NCBI GenBank assembly: GCA_947246015.1
Contig: CAMXQE010000002.1
Coordinates: 1 to 64,000, forward strand
Length of the DNA stretch: 64,000 bases
Direction: 5' to 3'
Origin: an uncultured Lachnospiraceae bacterium
GTDB lineage: Bacteria > Bacillota > Clostridia > Lachnospirales > Lachnospiraceae
Position 1 is the first letter of the stretch. Each line of letters begins with the position of its first letter. The position numbers were made by a program, and so were the translations under genes. The notes under the pieces are model-generated. The model was not told the origin of the DNA. It saw nothing but the letters and a program-made list of their open reading frames with translations, and did no database searches. This document shows positions 6,954 through 14,631 of the stretch, in pieces.

Positions 6954-8213
6954 TCATTTTGTTATCTTTCCCCTTAAATATTCCTCCAAAAGCCTTACCA
7001 GCCTTTCTTTATCCAATACATGACTTACATACTCTTTTCCCTTTTCCCTCTTATACAGATAAAAATCATTATCCTGCCAGAGTTTCCGCATATATTCGCC
7101 GGCCTGCACATAGTCCGGTTCAGCCCATATGCATCCCTTCCTGTATAATTCTTCCGTCCTTGGATTTTTCACCAACTGGTAATCCACCATACACGCCGCC
7201 TCTTCACTCATGAATTCGGTATTGGACGACCAGTTCGTAGCAACTGCCGGCGTTCCCAAAAGCATTGCTTCAGCCATAACCAATCCGAATCCCTCCGACC
7301 TGTGCAGGGAAACGAACACATCACAGCACCGGATTAAACTGTTTACACAATCTTTATCTATCGTCTCAGTCATATAGTAAATATTTTTATATCCCGCCAG
7401 CTGTTCTTCCAATCTTTTTATATCCTTCTGCGTTCCGTTGTTTATTTTTATCACCAGGCCCACTTCCTGTTCCTGCGTACTGAATGCCTCCTTATATGCT
7501 TTGATTACTCCCTGCGGATTTTTTCTTCCCGCCGTACTGTGAACATCATACATCACTAAAAAAAGAAATTTATCATCCGGCAGCGAAAACTCTTTCCTGC
7601 CAAAATGTTCATTGTATGGTACTGATACATAATATGGCAAAACTTTCACCGGAATATCTGCCGCCTTCCGGATAGCCCTGCCTGCAAATTCGGACGGCGT
7701 CCAGATTTCGTCAAATAACTGGCAGTATATTTTCCACTCCTTCGGAAACTCCTCCAGCTCCCAAAGCCAAAAAGCAATATTATATCTGCCATCCCATGCA
7801 TCCCGCTTACTCATAAACAGATTTCCCAGTTCACAAGGATTTACATGAAAAATATTTATCCCGTAAGGGAGGTCTGCACTGATATATGCATCAAATTCTG
7901 CAGCGCCTTCCCTGACCTTGCCCGTATAATCATAATTATAAACCGAGAACTCATACTGTGTTTCTTTCATCATACTGGCAATCAGACGACAGCTCTGCCC
8001 CAGCCCCATCTCCGCCTTAATTGCGCCGATTAAATTAACCCCCTCCTTATAAACACCCTTTTTATATGGTATTCTGTCCTCATTCACATACTTTCTTATT
8101 TTTTTCTCAATCATCATCTGCTTCAAATGCATCCGTAACGTCACCGGAATTATTCTGTTAAATTTTGAAGAAATTTTTTTTGCTGCGAAATATACTGTAT
8201 TTCCTGATTTCAT
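6954..8213 (-). CDS. Glycosyltransferase family 4/1
   Basis: This is a GT-B retaining-type glycosyltransferase of 419 residues. The N-terminal Rossmann half includes GVNLIGAIKAEMGLGQSCR, a glycine-rich acceptor-side loop seen in this family. The C-terminal half carries the donor site, with CCDVFVSLHRSEGFGLVMAE and LGTPAVATNWSSNTEF, the E-x7-E region that binds the nucleotide sugar. No signal peptide or membrane helix is seen, so it should act at the inner face of the membrane. It has its own promoter at 8257, a near copy of the one in front of the GT2 gene at 924, and is followed by an AAA/PD-(D/E)XK ATPase. Donor and acceptor are unknown. Confidence 0.85.
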   Translation of the reverse strand: MKSGNTVYFAAKKISSKFNRIIPVTLRMHLKQMMIEKKIRKYVNEDRIPYKKGVYKEGVNLIGAIKAEMGLGQSCRLIASMMKETQYEFSVYNYDYTGKVREGAAEFDAYISADLPYGINIFHVNPCELGNLFMSKRDAWDGRYNIAFWLWELEEFPKEWKIYCQLFDEIWTPSEFAGRAIRKAADIPVKVLPYYVSVPYNEHFGRKEFSLPDDKFLFLVMYDVHSTAGRKNPQGVIKAYKEAFSTQEQEVGLVIKINNGTQKDIKRLEEQLAGYKNIYYMTETIDKDCVNSLIRCCDVFVSLHRSEGFGLVMAEAMLLGTPAVATNWSSNTEFMSEEAACMVDYQLVKNPRTEELYRKGCIWAEPDYVQAGEYMRKLWQDNDFYLYKREKGKEYVSHVLDKERLVRLLEEYLRGKITK

Positions 8214-8256
8214 CCCTCTTTACCTGCCTGAACATCCTAATTTACTTAATATGCGT

Positions 8257-8285
8257 AGTTTATCATGAATTTCTGAATCTAACAA
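8257..8285 (-). promoter_or_regulatory. Sigma-A-type promoter, copy of 2039
   Basis: TTGTTA (8280-8285) and TAAACT (8257-8262) are 17 bp apart on the minus strand, about 44 nt upstream of the GT4 start. It shares core, spacer ends and leader with the promoter at 2039. Confidence 0.5.
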
Positions 8286-8344
8286 CCGCAATCTGGTTCC
8301 CATCTGGAAATCCCTTTGCCGTTTCCATCCTCCGGAAGTCAAAG

Positions 8345-8397
8345 ACCCCGCCGCAAGCAGCGAGGCATCAAATTTGAAACGCCCCAAGGGGCGGGGT
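8345..8397. repeat. GC-rich inverted-repeat element
   Basis: ACCCCGCC (8345-8352) pairs with GGCGGGGT (8390-8397), and a smaller CGCCCC/GGGGCG hairpin lies within. It stands out from the neighbouring sequence and looks like a dispersed intergenic repeat. Short translated frames through it are not convincing genes. Confidence 0.5.
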
Positions 8398-8417
8398 ATT
8401 TGACCCTCGCGGCAGTC

Positions 8418-8458
8418 GCCAAATGCCTAGAGATGCCATGCATCTCTAGGCATTTGGC
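8418..8458. repeat. Perfect 18-bp palindrome with 5-nt loop
   Basis: GCCAAATGCCTAGAGATG (8418-8435) is followed by CCATG and then its exact reverse complement (8441-8458). It lies directly beside the GC-rich inverted repeat and may be part of the same element. The sequence AAATGCCTAG occurs once more near 9035, upstream of the XRE gene. Confidence 0.7.
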
Positions 8459-8501
8459 TCGTTGCTCGCGGAAATAAAAGAATAACCATAAAAAAGAAAA
8501 C

Positions 8502-8568
8502 AGACGGATAAAAAGATGCAGCCATACCGCAAGCGGCATGATGCGCTCCTTTTATCCGTCTATTTTTT
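8502..8568. terminator. Bidirectional stem-loop, likely terminator
   Basis: AGACGGATAAAA (8502-8513) pairs with TTTTATCCGTCT (8550-8561) around an inner CCGC/GCGG hairpin. ATTTTTT follows on the plus strand and a T-rich stretch follows on the minus strand. It lies 40 nt past the XRE stop codon and probably ends that transcript. Confidence 0.55.
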
Positions 8569-8608
8569 GCCCTGTTCTCTGCATTCCCATCTTTTAAGGA
8601 CATTGTTA

Positions 8609-8953
8609 TCATTTCTTATCCTGAAGGAAAGACAAATAACTGAATACATTGCTCCGCTGGCTTTCGCTCAGCTGCATTAAATTTTTTACCAGCTTCCGGT
8701 AAGAAATATTCCTGATATACTCCGCATCAGGGAACTTCGTTTCAGGCGGTTCGGTCTCCATCCCCAAAATATAATCGGTACTCACATGGTACAATTTAGC
8801 AAGCTCCACCGCATGTCTGGCCGGGAGCGCCCTCTTATTCTTCTCATAATTTGAATATGCCTGCTGGGATATATCCAGCTTTTTTCCAACATATTCCTGT
8901 GTATAACCACATCCCTCTCTTAAATTTTTGATTCTCGTATGGACATTATCCAT
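8609..8953 (-). CDS. XRE-family helix-turn-helix regulator
   Basis: This is a 114-residue DNA-binding protein. Residues of about 5-60 form a Cro/C1-type HTH (IKNLREGCGYTQEYVGKKLD, then ISQQAYSNYEKNKRALPARH and the VSTDYILG ending). A helical tail of about 50 residues with LVKNLMQLSESQRSNVFSYL may mediate dimerisation. The ATG at 8953 is chosen because AGGAGG lies 7 nt upstream; the ATG two codons earlier is too close to it. It is single, with structured RNA candidates and their promoters upstream, and may respond to or be co-transcribed with them. Targets are unknown. Confidence 0.85.
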   Translation of the reverse strand: MDNVHTRIKNLREGCGYTQEYVGKKLDISQQAYSNYEKNKRALPARHAVELAKLYHVSTDYILGMETEPPETKFPDAEYIRNISYRKLVKNLMQLSESQRSNVFSYLSFLQDKK

Positions 8954-9119
8954 ATCCATGCCTCCTTTCCCAACACTATAAACCGATATCATATAATTCC
9001 CATACCATGATTTTCAATAACGATTCTTGTTCAAATGCCTAGTCAATAGAAGCTCCTTATTATTATACAAAAATAAATCAAGGGCTGCTGCACCATCCCG
9101 TACAACACCCCTGTATCCC

Positions 9120-9232
9120 TATTATAAAGAATCATATCCAAAACAGTTTATCTTTTGTATACACTTTGCTGCTTACCACCTTGAATATGATTCCTTAGTT
9201 AATATTATAATGCAAATTTAATTTCCTGACAA
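9120..9232 (-). ncRNA. Small structured RNA candidate, proximal copy
   Basis: The promoter TTGTCA-17-TATAAT (9227-9232 and 9204-9209) is followed by a transcript of about 78 nt. An 11-bp outer stem GAATCATATTC/GGATATGATTC (9183-9193 with 9129-9139, one G-U) closes it, and TTTATAAT follows. It is homologous to the copy at 9280: promoter, spacing and stem position agree while stem bases differ in a compensating way. It lies upstream of the XRE gene on the same strand, so the weak T-tail could allow read-through. Confidence 0.55.
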
Positions 9233-9279
9233 GAACGAAATATGAATTTCTATTAAATACAACAAAAAATTCATGCATA

Positions 9280-9397
9280 ACAAAAAGCAAAGAACCACAT
9301 TCAAGACAGCCCTCTTTTCCGTCTGACCCAAGCTGTCTGCTGCCTCGAATATGACTCTTCAATATAAAATTATAACGTAAAAACACCCCATTGGCAA
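9280..9397 (-). ncRNA. Small structured RNA candidate, distal copy
   Basis: The promoter TTGCCA-17-TATAAT (9392-9397 and 9369-9374) is followed by an outer 11-bp stem GAGTCATATTC/GAATGTGGTTC (9347-9357 with 9292-9302, three G-U pairs) and an inner perfect AGACAGC/GCTGTCT stem (9332-9338 with 9304-9310). The tail is TTTGCTTTTTG. The predicted size is about 83 nt. The frames crossing this region give no recognisable protein. The remaining intergenic sequence between 8954 and 9500 shows nothing else. Confidence 0.55.
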
Positions 9398-9500
9398 GAA
9401 ACAATTTGGCTTTTCTCATCTTTTCGGACTTTTTTCCTATTTCTCCGCCGCCTCTCTGACATTTTCCCCGCCGTCCGGTTCTGTATTCCCGCTTCCGCAC

Positions 9501-10904
9501 CTACTTCTTCCCCATACAGCACTTCTTATATTTCTTCCCGCTGCCACAGGGACATGGGTCGTTCCTTCCTACCTTCTTCTCCTCACGCATAAAGACGCCG
9601 CTCTCAAAACTGTCCCATTTCACCTCCACTGCCTCCGGACGCCTGTTGGGATATAGGGTATAATATTCTCCATCCTTATACAGCTTCTCCAAATCAGCAT
9701 ACTCCATCCTGAGTTCATCACGGAACATCCGTCTCTGTTCGGGAGCCATCTGCAGCACTTTCCAAAAATCCATGAAAAAATCATAAACCGCATCGTATTC
9801 TTTCCTGATAATCTCAAGTTCTTTCTTCTGCTTCGGCCATTCCTCCAGCTGGCAGAGTATGGCGTCCAGTTCCATGAAATATTCATGACTCTCTTCGTCC
9901 TCCACCTCCATGGATTCCCAAAATGCCCTTATAGTCCGCTTCATCAGACTTCCTATCCGGCCATCCTCCAACACTTCCTTCACCTGCATCATCAGTCCGA
10001 TATCCCCCGATTCCTCCTGCATATCCGGAAACAGCTTTAACACAATATCCTTTACCGCCCCTATCTCCGGGCTCTCCATATTGCCGGTCTGAAATGCCCC
10101 CATCAGGATTAACTTATACAGACTTTCGACCTCATACCCATACTCTTTCAGCAGACGGCTGGAACTGTTCAGGAAATCCCGGCACTTCCCCGCGATTTCC
10201 AGAAAACGTTCCGGTACGAACACGGAAAGGGCCGCCATCCCGATATAACAGTCCAGCAGCTCCATCATCTGCTTCTTCCTGCTCCTCTCATCCATGCTTC
10301 CAGCCAGTTCTTCCAAAACGGCAAGTCCCTCTTCCGGACAGTCCCTGTACATGCAGCACTGACTGTAGCAAATCATAAAATCCGGCTCCCGCCACCCCAT
10401 TCCAAATGCCTGCCGGAACGCCTCCAGCGCCTTTTTCCCATATCCCCTTTCAAAATATGCTTTGGCCAGATTTCCCTTATACAGCAGCTTATCCGGATAC
10501 CGGGCCGCCAGTTTCTCATAACTTTTAACGGCCTTGCCCGTTTTCCCTTCCATCATGCTGCATCTGGCAAATTCAAACAGAAACAGTTCTGTCTCTCCAA
10601 AATAACGGATGCCCTCTTCCGCCGTCTGTGCTGCCTTGTGATAATCCCCTATCCGCTTCAGCGCCTGTATCTGCTCTGCCATCTTCTCCGCAAACGGGTC
10701 TGCAGGCGCCTCCATCGTCATTTCAAAGGGGTCTGCTTCTCTTTCTTCTGTCAGTCTCTCATATGCTGCCCGTATCTCCTGGAAACGCTCCGGGTCCTTC
10801 TCTGGAGAATACGTCCGAATCAGTTTGAAATAGGCCCGCTTTACCGCTTTTTCATCCGCCCCTTCTTCCAATCCTAATATCTGATAATCATTTTTCATTT
10901 CCAT
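9501..10904 (-). CDS. J-domain-like, TPR and SEC-C motif protein
   Basis: The 467-residue protein begins with a J-like domain ([20 protein letters not shown], about residues 5-55). The HPD tripeptide that J proteins use to trigger Hsp70 ATPase is replaced: the loop reads [11 protein letters not shown] long helical middle resembles tetratricopeptide repeats (for example [20 protein letters not shown] near residue 110). The C-terminus is a SEC-C zinc motif, [18 protein letters not shown], as in SecA. The start overlaps the Hsp70 gene by 17 nt, so the two are made together. The likely role is co-chaperone or client adaptor for that Hsp70; with no HPD it may bind without stimulating. Clients are unknown. 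Confidence 0.85.
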
Positions 10905-12600
10905 ATTCCTCCATCAGCTCCCTGATTTCCTCTTCCAGTTCCTCCGCCTCGCCGTCCTCTTCTTCCACGATTGCCAGCTTCAGCTGGTACAGCAGTTCCT
11001 CTAACGCATCATACTCCTCTTCCGTCCCGGCTTCTCCCTCATGTTTTTTCAGCCACCTCTCTGCACGCCGGATAACGGTACGGTAATCTTCCGCCAGCAC
11101 AGATTCTTTCCATCCGCTCACATCCGCTCTCGCCTCCCCGTCCGCCGTCTGCATCATATCGATTGTGATGGATGCCTCTTTGCCCGTACTCATAACCCTG
11201 GCCGTGACATTCAGCATCCCGTTCTGATTATAGGAAAAAGCCACTTCCAGCTGCTCTTTTCCGGCAGGTGCGGACGGGATTCCATGCATCCGGAACGTCC
11301 CGATACGGTGATTCTCCTCCACAGAGCGCGACTCGCCCTGATATACTTCGATATCCGCACTCGTCTGGCCATCCCATGAAGTATAATACGTCTGCTTCTT
11401 TGTAACCGGTATGGTCACATTCCTTGGAATGATGACGCTCATATAGTCCATCATATACCCGTTCAGACTGCGGATTCCTAATGTGTAAGGATTTACATCC
11501 GTCATCATGATTCCTTTTTCCTCATCCACCAGACCGCTGATAATACTGGCCTGAATCGCTGCTCCCTGCGCAACCGCATAGTCCGGGTTCACGGCAAAAC
11601 ATGGCTTTTTCCCAAGATAGGACTCTATATCCGCCTGCACCAGCGGAATCCGGGTAGAGCCTCCTACGAGCAGAATCATATCCAGCTCCTCCGCTGTCAT
11701 GCCGCTGTCATCCAATACCACATCAATCGGCTCATGCGTCCTTTCCACCAAATCCATAATCAGTTCTTCCAGCTGCTCCCTGCTCACGGTTTCATCCAGT
11801 TCCACCGGTATACCCTCATTTTCTGCAATCATGGGAAGGAGAACCCGGTACTCTTCCTGTGTGCTCAGCGCTTTTTTGCACTCTGCCGCAGCCTGATGCA
11901 GCCTGGTCATAGCGTAAATATCCTTCTCCAGCGACACACCCTGTTTCTGGGCAAAACGTTCGGACAGATAGTTTACCAGTCTCTCGTCAAAATCCTTCCC
12001 GCCAAGCTGATTGTCCCCGCTGCTTGCCTTGACTTCCAGCACTCCTTCGAACAATTCCAGCAATGTCACATCAAACGTCCCGCCTCCTAAATCATAAACC
12101 AGTATCCTGCTTTCTTCCTCCAGATGGGAAATACCATAGCTTAAAGCCGCCGCCGTAGGCTCATTCAGGATTCTTTCTACTATAAATCCCGCCTGCCGTC
12201 CTGCTTCCACCGTTGCCTGCCTCTGTATCTCATCAAAATATGCCGGCACCGATATTACAGCCCGCTCAACATCCTCCCCCAGATATTTTCCTGCAAAATT
12301 CCTCACATAAGAAAGAATCATGGAAGATATCTCTACCGGAGAACAGGCCCTCTTCCCCAAAAAAACCTTTTCTCCGGTTCCCATAAGGCGCTTCACCTCT
12401 TTCACGGTCTGTTCCGGCGCCAGCAGAATCTGTCCTTCCGCTTTCTCCCCCACCACGATATTCCCGGTGCCGTCCAGCCCTACTATGGACGGCGTTTCCA
12501 CTTTCCCGTCAAAATTAAGCAGCATCACCGGCTTCCCGTCCTGCAGAACCGCCGCTTCCGTCGTCGATGTTCCCAAATCAATCCCTATCACTGTACTCAT
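10888..12600 (-). CDS. Hsp70 (DnaK)-family chaperone, divergent
   Basis: This 570-residue protein has an actin-like ATPase domain with phosphate-1 loop [13 protein letters not shown], the phosphate-2 motif [16 protein letters not shown] (about residue 185), the [12 protein letters not shown] connect region and the adenosine motif [13 protein letters not shown] beta substrate-binding domain follows ([20 protein letters not shown], then [13 protein letters not shown]) with a short acidic helical tail. It is shorter than housekeeping DnaK (about 610-640) and has Ser-Thr-Thr where DnaK has Thr-Asn-Ser after DLGT. AAAGGG upstream of the ATG at 12600 sets the start. It sits 67 nt after the GrpE-like gene and overlaps the J-like gene. 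It is a specialised Hsp70 inside a glycan locus. Confidence 0.9.
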
Positions 12601-12667
12601 TATCATTCCCTTTTCTTTCTGTTCCATCTTCTGTTACACGTTCTGCGCTCTGTTATCTGTCCCGTCT

Positions 12668-13306
12668 TCAGCGCTTATAAGCCTCCACTTTCGCTTTCGC
12701 TACTACCTTTCCTTCATACACGATTCCCCTGCTATGTACCTTCGCAACCGTTCCGGCCATGTCTTCCCGTTCTGCGTCCATTGCCCCGATTACTTCATGG
12801 ATACGGTAATCCACACTCTCTCCTTCCCTTCCGACCTCTTCGATGGCACAGAGCTTCTCTTTTACCGTAATCTGCTCCTTCAGCAGTCCGAGCTGTTTCC
12901 GCCATGCTTCCTGCTTTTCCGCATTCTCCATCGGCTCCCTGTATATCCGCTCCTCCAGCATTTCCAGCTGTCTCTGCCATTCTCCGATTAAAGCGACCAG
13001 TGCTTCTTCCCGCTCCTGTTTCTCCCGCAGCCTGTTCCGGTACTCTGCGGCTGCCGTTTCTTTTTCCTGCAGCTCGTCCAACAAATCTTCGATTGCCTCT
13101 GACTGCCGTTTTACCTGTTTATTCAGATTTCCCACCGTCTCTTCCGTCGCTTTCAGTCTGTCCTCCACTACCGCAAGCAGCTTCTTCTCCCCTTCGCGGA
13201 AAGTCCGTTCCGTATATTCTTCCATGCATTCCTTTACCGCTTCCCGCAGACATGCCTGCATTTCTTCCCTGCCTGTCAATTTATCTTTTCTCCTGAAAAG
13301 TCCCAT
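12668..13306 (-). CDS. GrpE-like nucleotide exchange factor
   Basis: This is a 212-residue protein. Residues of about 10-125 are a highly charged coiled coil (VVEDRLKATEETVGNLNKQ and following). The last 50 residues resemble the GrpE beta domain: GESVDYRIHEVIGAMDAERE, then GTVAKVHSRGIVYEGKVV and AKAKVEAYKR. GrpE releases ADP from Hsp70. The fit is by pattern only, but its position directly before the Hsp70 gene supports it. Its start overlaps the end of the GT4 gene by 26 nt, so the chaperone genes are translationally tied to a glycosyltransferase. Confidence 0.7.
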   Translation of the reverse strand: MGLFRRKDKLTGREEMQACLREAVKECMEEYTERTFREGEKKLLAVVEDRLKATEETVGNLNKQVKRQSEAIEDLLDELQEKETAAAEYRNRLREKQEREEALVALIGEWQRQLEMLEERIYREPMENAEKQEAWRKQLGLLKEQITVKEKLCAIEEVGREGESVDYRIHEVIGAMDAEREDMAGTVAKVHSRGIVYEGKVVAKAKVEAYKR

Positions 13307-14531
13307 ACCGCTTCATTCCCTTCATTTTATCTTTTCCATCCTTCTTTTCCGTTCCGCTCCTGCCATCCCTTCCGGCAATCCTCTTCATCACTCTCTCCGC
13401 TGAGCGCCGCCACTGGAACATCCTGACCCTTCTCCGTATTTCCTCTACCGTCACATCGCTGCACTGCTGCCGGATTCCCTGACATATCCGTTCCTTCAGT
13501 CCTTCCTTGTCATATGGGTTAAAATACGCCGCAGCATTCCCAAGCGCCTCCGGCAGAGACGCCGCATCCGAAGAAATCGTCATCGTCCCCACCGCCATCG
13601 CTTCCAGCGGCGGCATACCGAATCCCTCGTAAATCGAAGGAAAAATAAAACAATCTGCCATATGATATACATAGGGCAGGTCCTCATCCTCAATGAACCC
13701 CGTCACTATAATTTTCTGCCTGTATTCCGTCTCTATCCGTTCCAGAAATTCATCCATCTTCCAGCCTTTTCTCCCGGCCAGCACGAGCGGCACCTCCACA
13801 CTCCCTTCCTCCAAAAGTTCCACATATGCTTCAACCAGAAAAGGAAGGTTTTTCCTCGGCTCCAAAGTAGCCAGACACAACAGGTACTGCTCCGGCAGAT
13901 GATACTTATGCCGCACATCCAGCAAACGGTTCCTGATTTTCTCTTCTCTCTCCGCCGCGTCCCCATCGCCGCAGCCTGACTGACTCCTCGCATACTCCAT
14001 GAACACATCTGAAATACCGCAATATGCAATCGTAATCCTGCTTTTTTTGTAATGGAACTTATCCACGATTCTGTTTCTTGTAAATTTGGAAATCGTAATA
14101 ATGCCTCTGCTGATTAGCAGAGCATTAATAATGGACAGCTTGAAATACCACTCCATATGCTTCTTCATTGTCTCCGGACAGTCCCAGCAGGTCAGGTCAG
14201 GTATCATGTTATAAATACCCCTGCGCCAGAAAAGCAGCGGCCCCTGAAAAGCCAGAAACAGGAAAACATCCGCCCTGATGCCATATAAATGGAAGGGCAG
14301 AAGTATCTGCGCAAATAACAGTTTATTCTGCCCCTTGTACACTTTCATATCCACATTTTCTTTCTTTTGGTATTTCAAAAACTGCGGATGGATATTCCTC
14401 TTAAATAACAGAATATAAGTATGCTCCTCTTTTTCATCCATCTCTATCAGCTCCTTGGCAATATTCATGGCATATCTTTCAATGCCGGAAAAATTATCTG
14501 CCAGTGAAGTCAAATCTATCGCTATCCTCAT
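13281..14531 (-). CDS. Glycosyltransferase family 4
   Basis: This GT-B glycosyltransferase (416 residues) begins MRIAIDLTSLADNFSGIERY, the usual opening of mannosyl/rhamnosyl-type GT4 enzymes. The donor half contains CLATLEPRKNLPFLVEAY and FIFPSIYEGFGMPPLEAMA, with the E-x7-E motif. A GAGG site 6 nt before the ATG at 14531 decides the start; the frame runs back to a TTG at 14570, inside an inverted repeat. It is the first gene of the unit that continues into the GrpE-, Hsp70- and J-like genes. The substrate is unknown. Confidence 0.85.
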   Translation of the reverse strand: MRIAIDLTSLADNFSGIERYAMNIAKELIEMDEKEEHTYILLFKRNIHPQFLKYQKKENVDMKVYKGQNKLLFAQILLPFHLYGIRADVFLFLAFQGPLLFWRRGIYNMIPDLTCWDCPETMKKHMEWYFKLSIINALLISRGIITISKFTRNRIVDKFHYKKSRITIAYCGISDVFMEYARSQSGCGDGDAAEREEKIRNRLLDVRHKYHLPEQYLLCLATLEPRKNLPFLVEAYVELLEEGSVEVPLVLAGRKGWKMDEFLERIETEYRQKIIVTGFIEDEDLPYVYHMADCFIFPSIYEGFGMPPLEAMAVGTMTISSDAASLPEALGNAAAYFNPYDKEGLKERICQGIRQQCSDVTVEEIRRRVRMFQWRRSAERVMKRIAGRDGRSGTEKKDGKDKMKGMKRYGTFQEKR

Positions 14532-14567
14532 CGTTTTCCTCATTTCTGCGCTGTTTTTTGCACATAC

Positions 14568-14631
14568 CAAGTTTGTGGATGCATCGCAGGCACAAACTTG
14601 TGGAGTGAAAAATTTGATAAATCTTTCACTC
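14568..14631. promoter_or_regulatory. Two adjacent hairpins between ATPase and GT4 genes
   Basis: On the minus strand, immediately after the ATPase stop, GAGTGAAAGATTT pairs with AAATTTTTCACTC around ATC (14603-14631). CAAGTTTGTG/CACAAACTTG then form a second hairpin (14591-14600 with 14568-14577). No long T tract follows, so they look more like an mRNA processing or stability element, or an attenuator, than a clean terminator. Confidence 0.4.

Noticed and set aside
8345..8561. rRNA, tRNA or riboswitch
   Set aside because: No cloverleaf or known aptamer core is visible; only simple inverted repeats are seen.
9195..9500. 101-residue minus-strand frame upstream of the XRE gene
   Set aside because: It crosses the promoter and hairpin of the structured RNA candidate and resembles no protein family.
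12320..13403. Long plus-strand Ser/Phe/Cys-rich frames opposite the Hsp70 and GrpE-like genes
   Set aside because: Composition is the mirror image of Glu/Lys-rich coiled coil coding sequence; the minus-strand genes explain the region.
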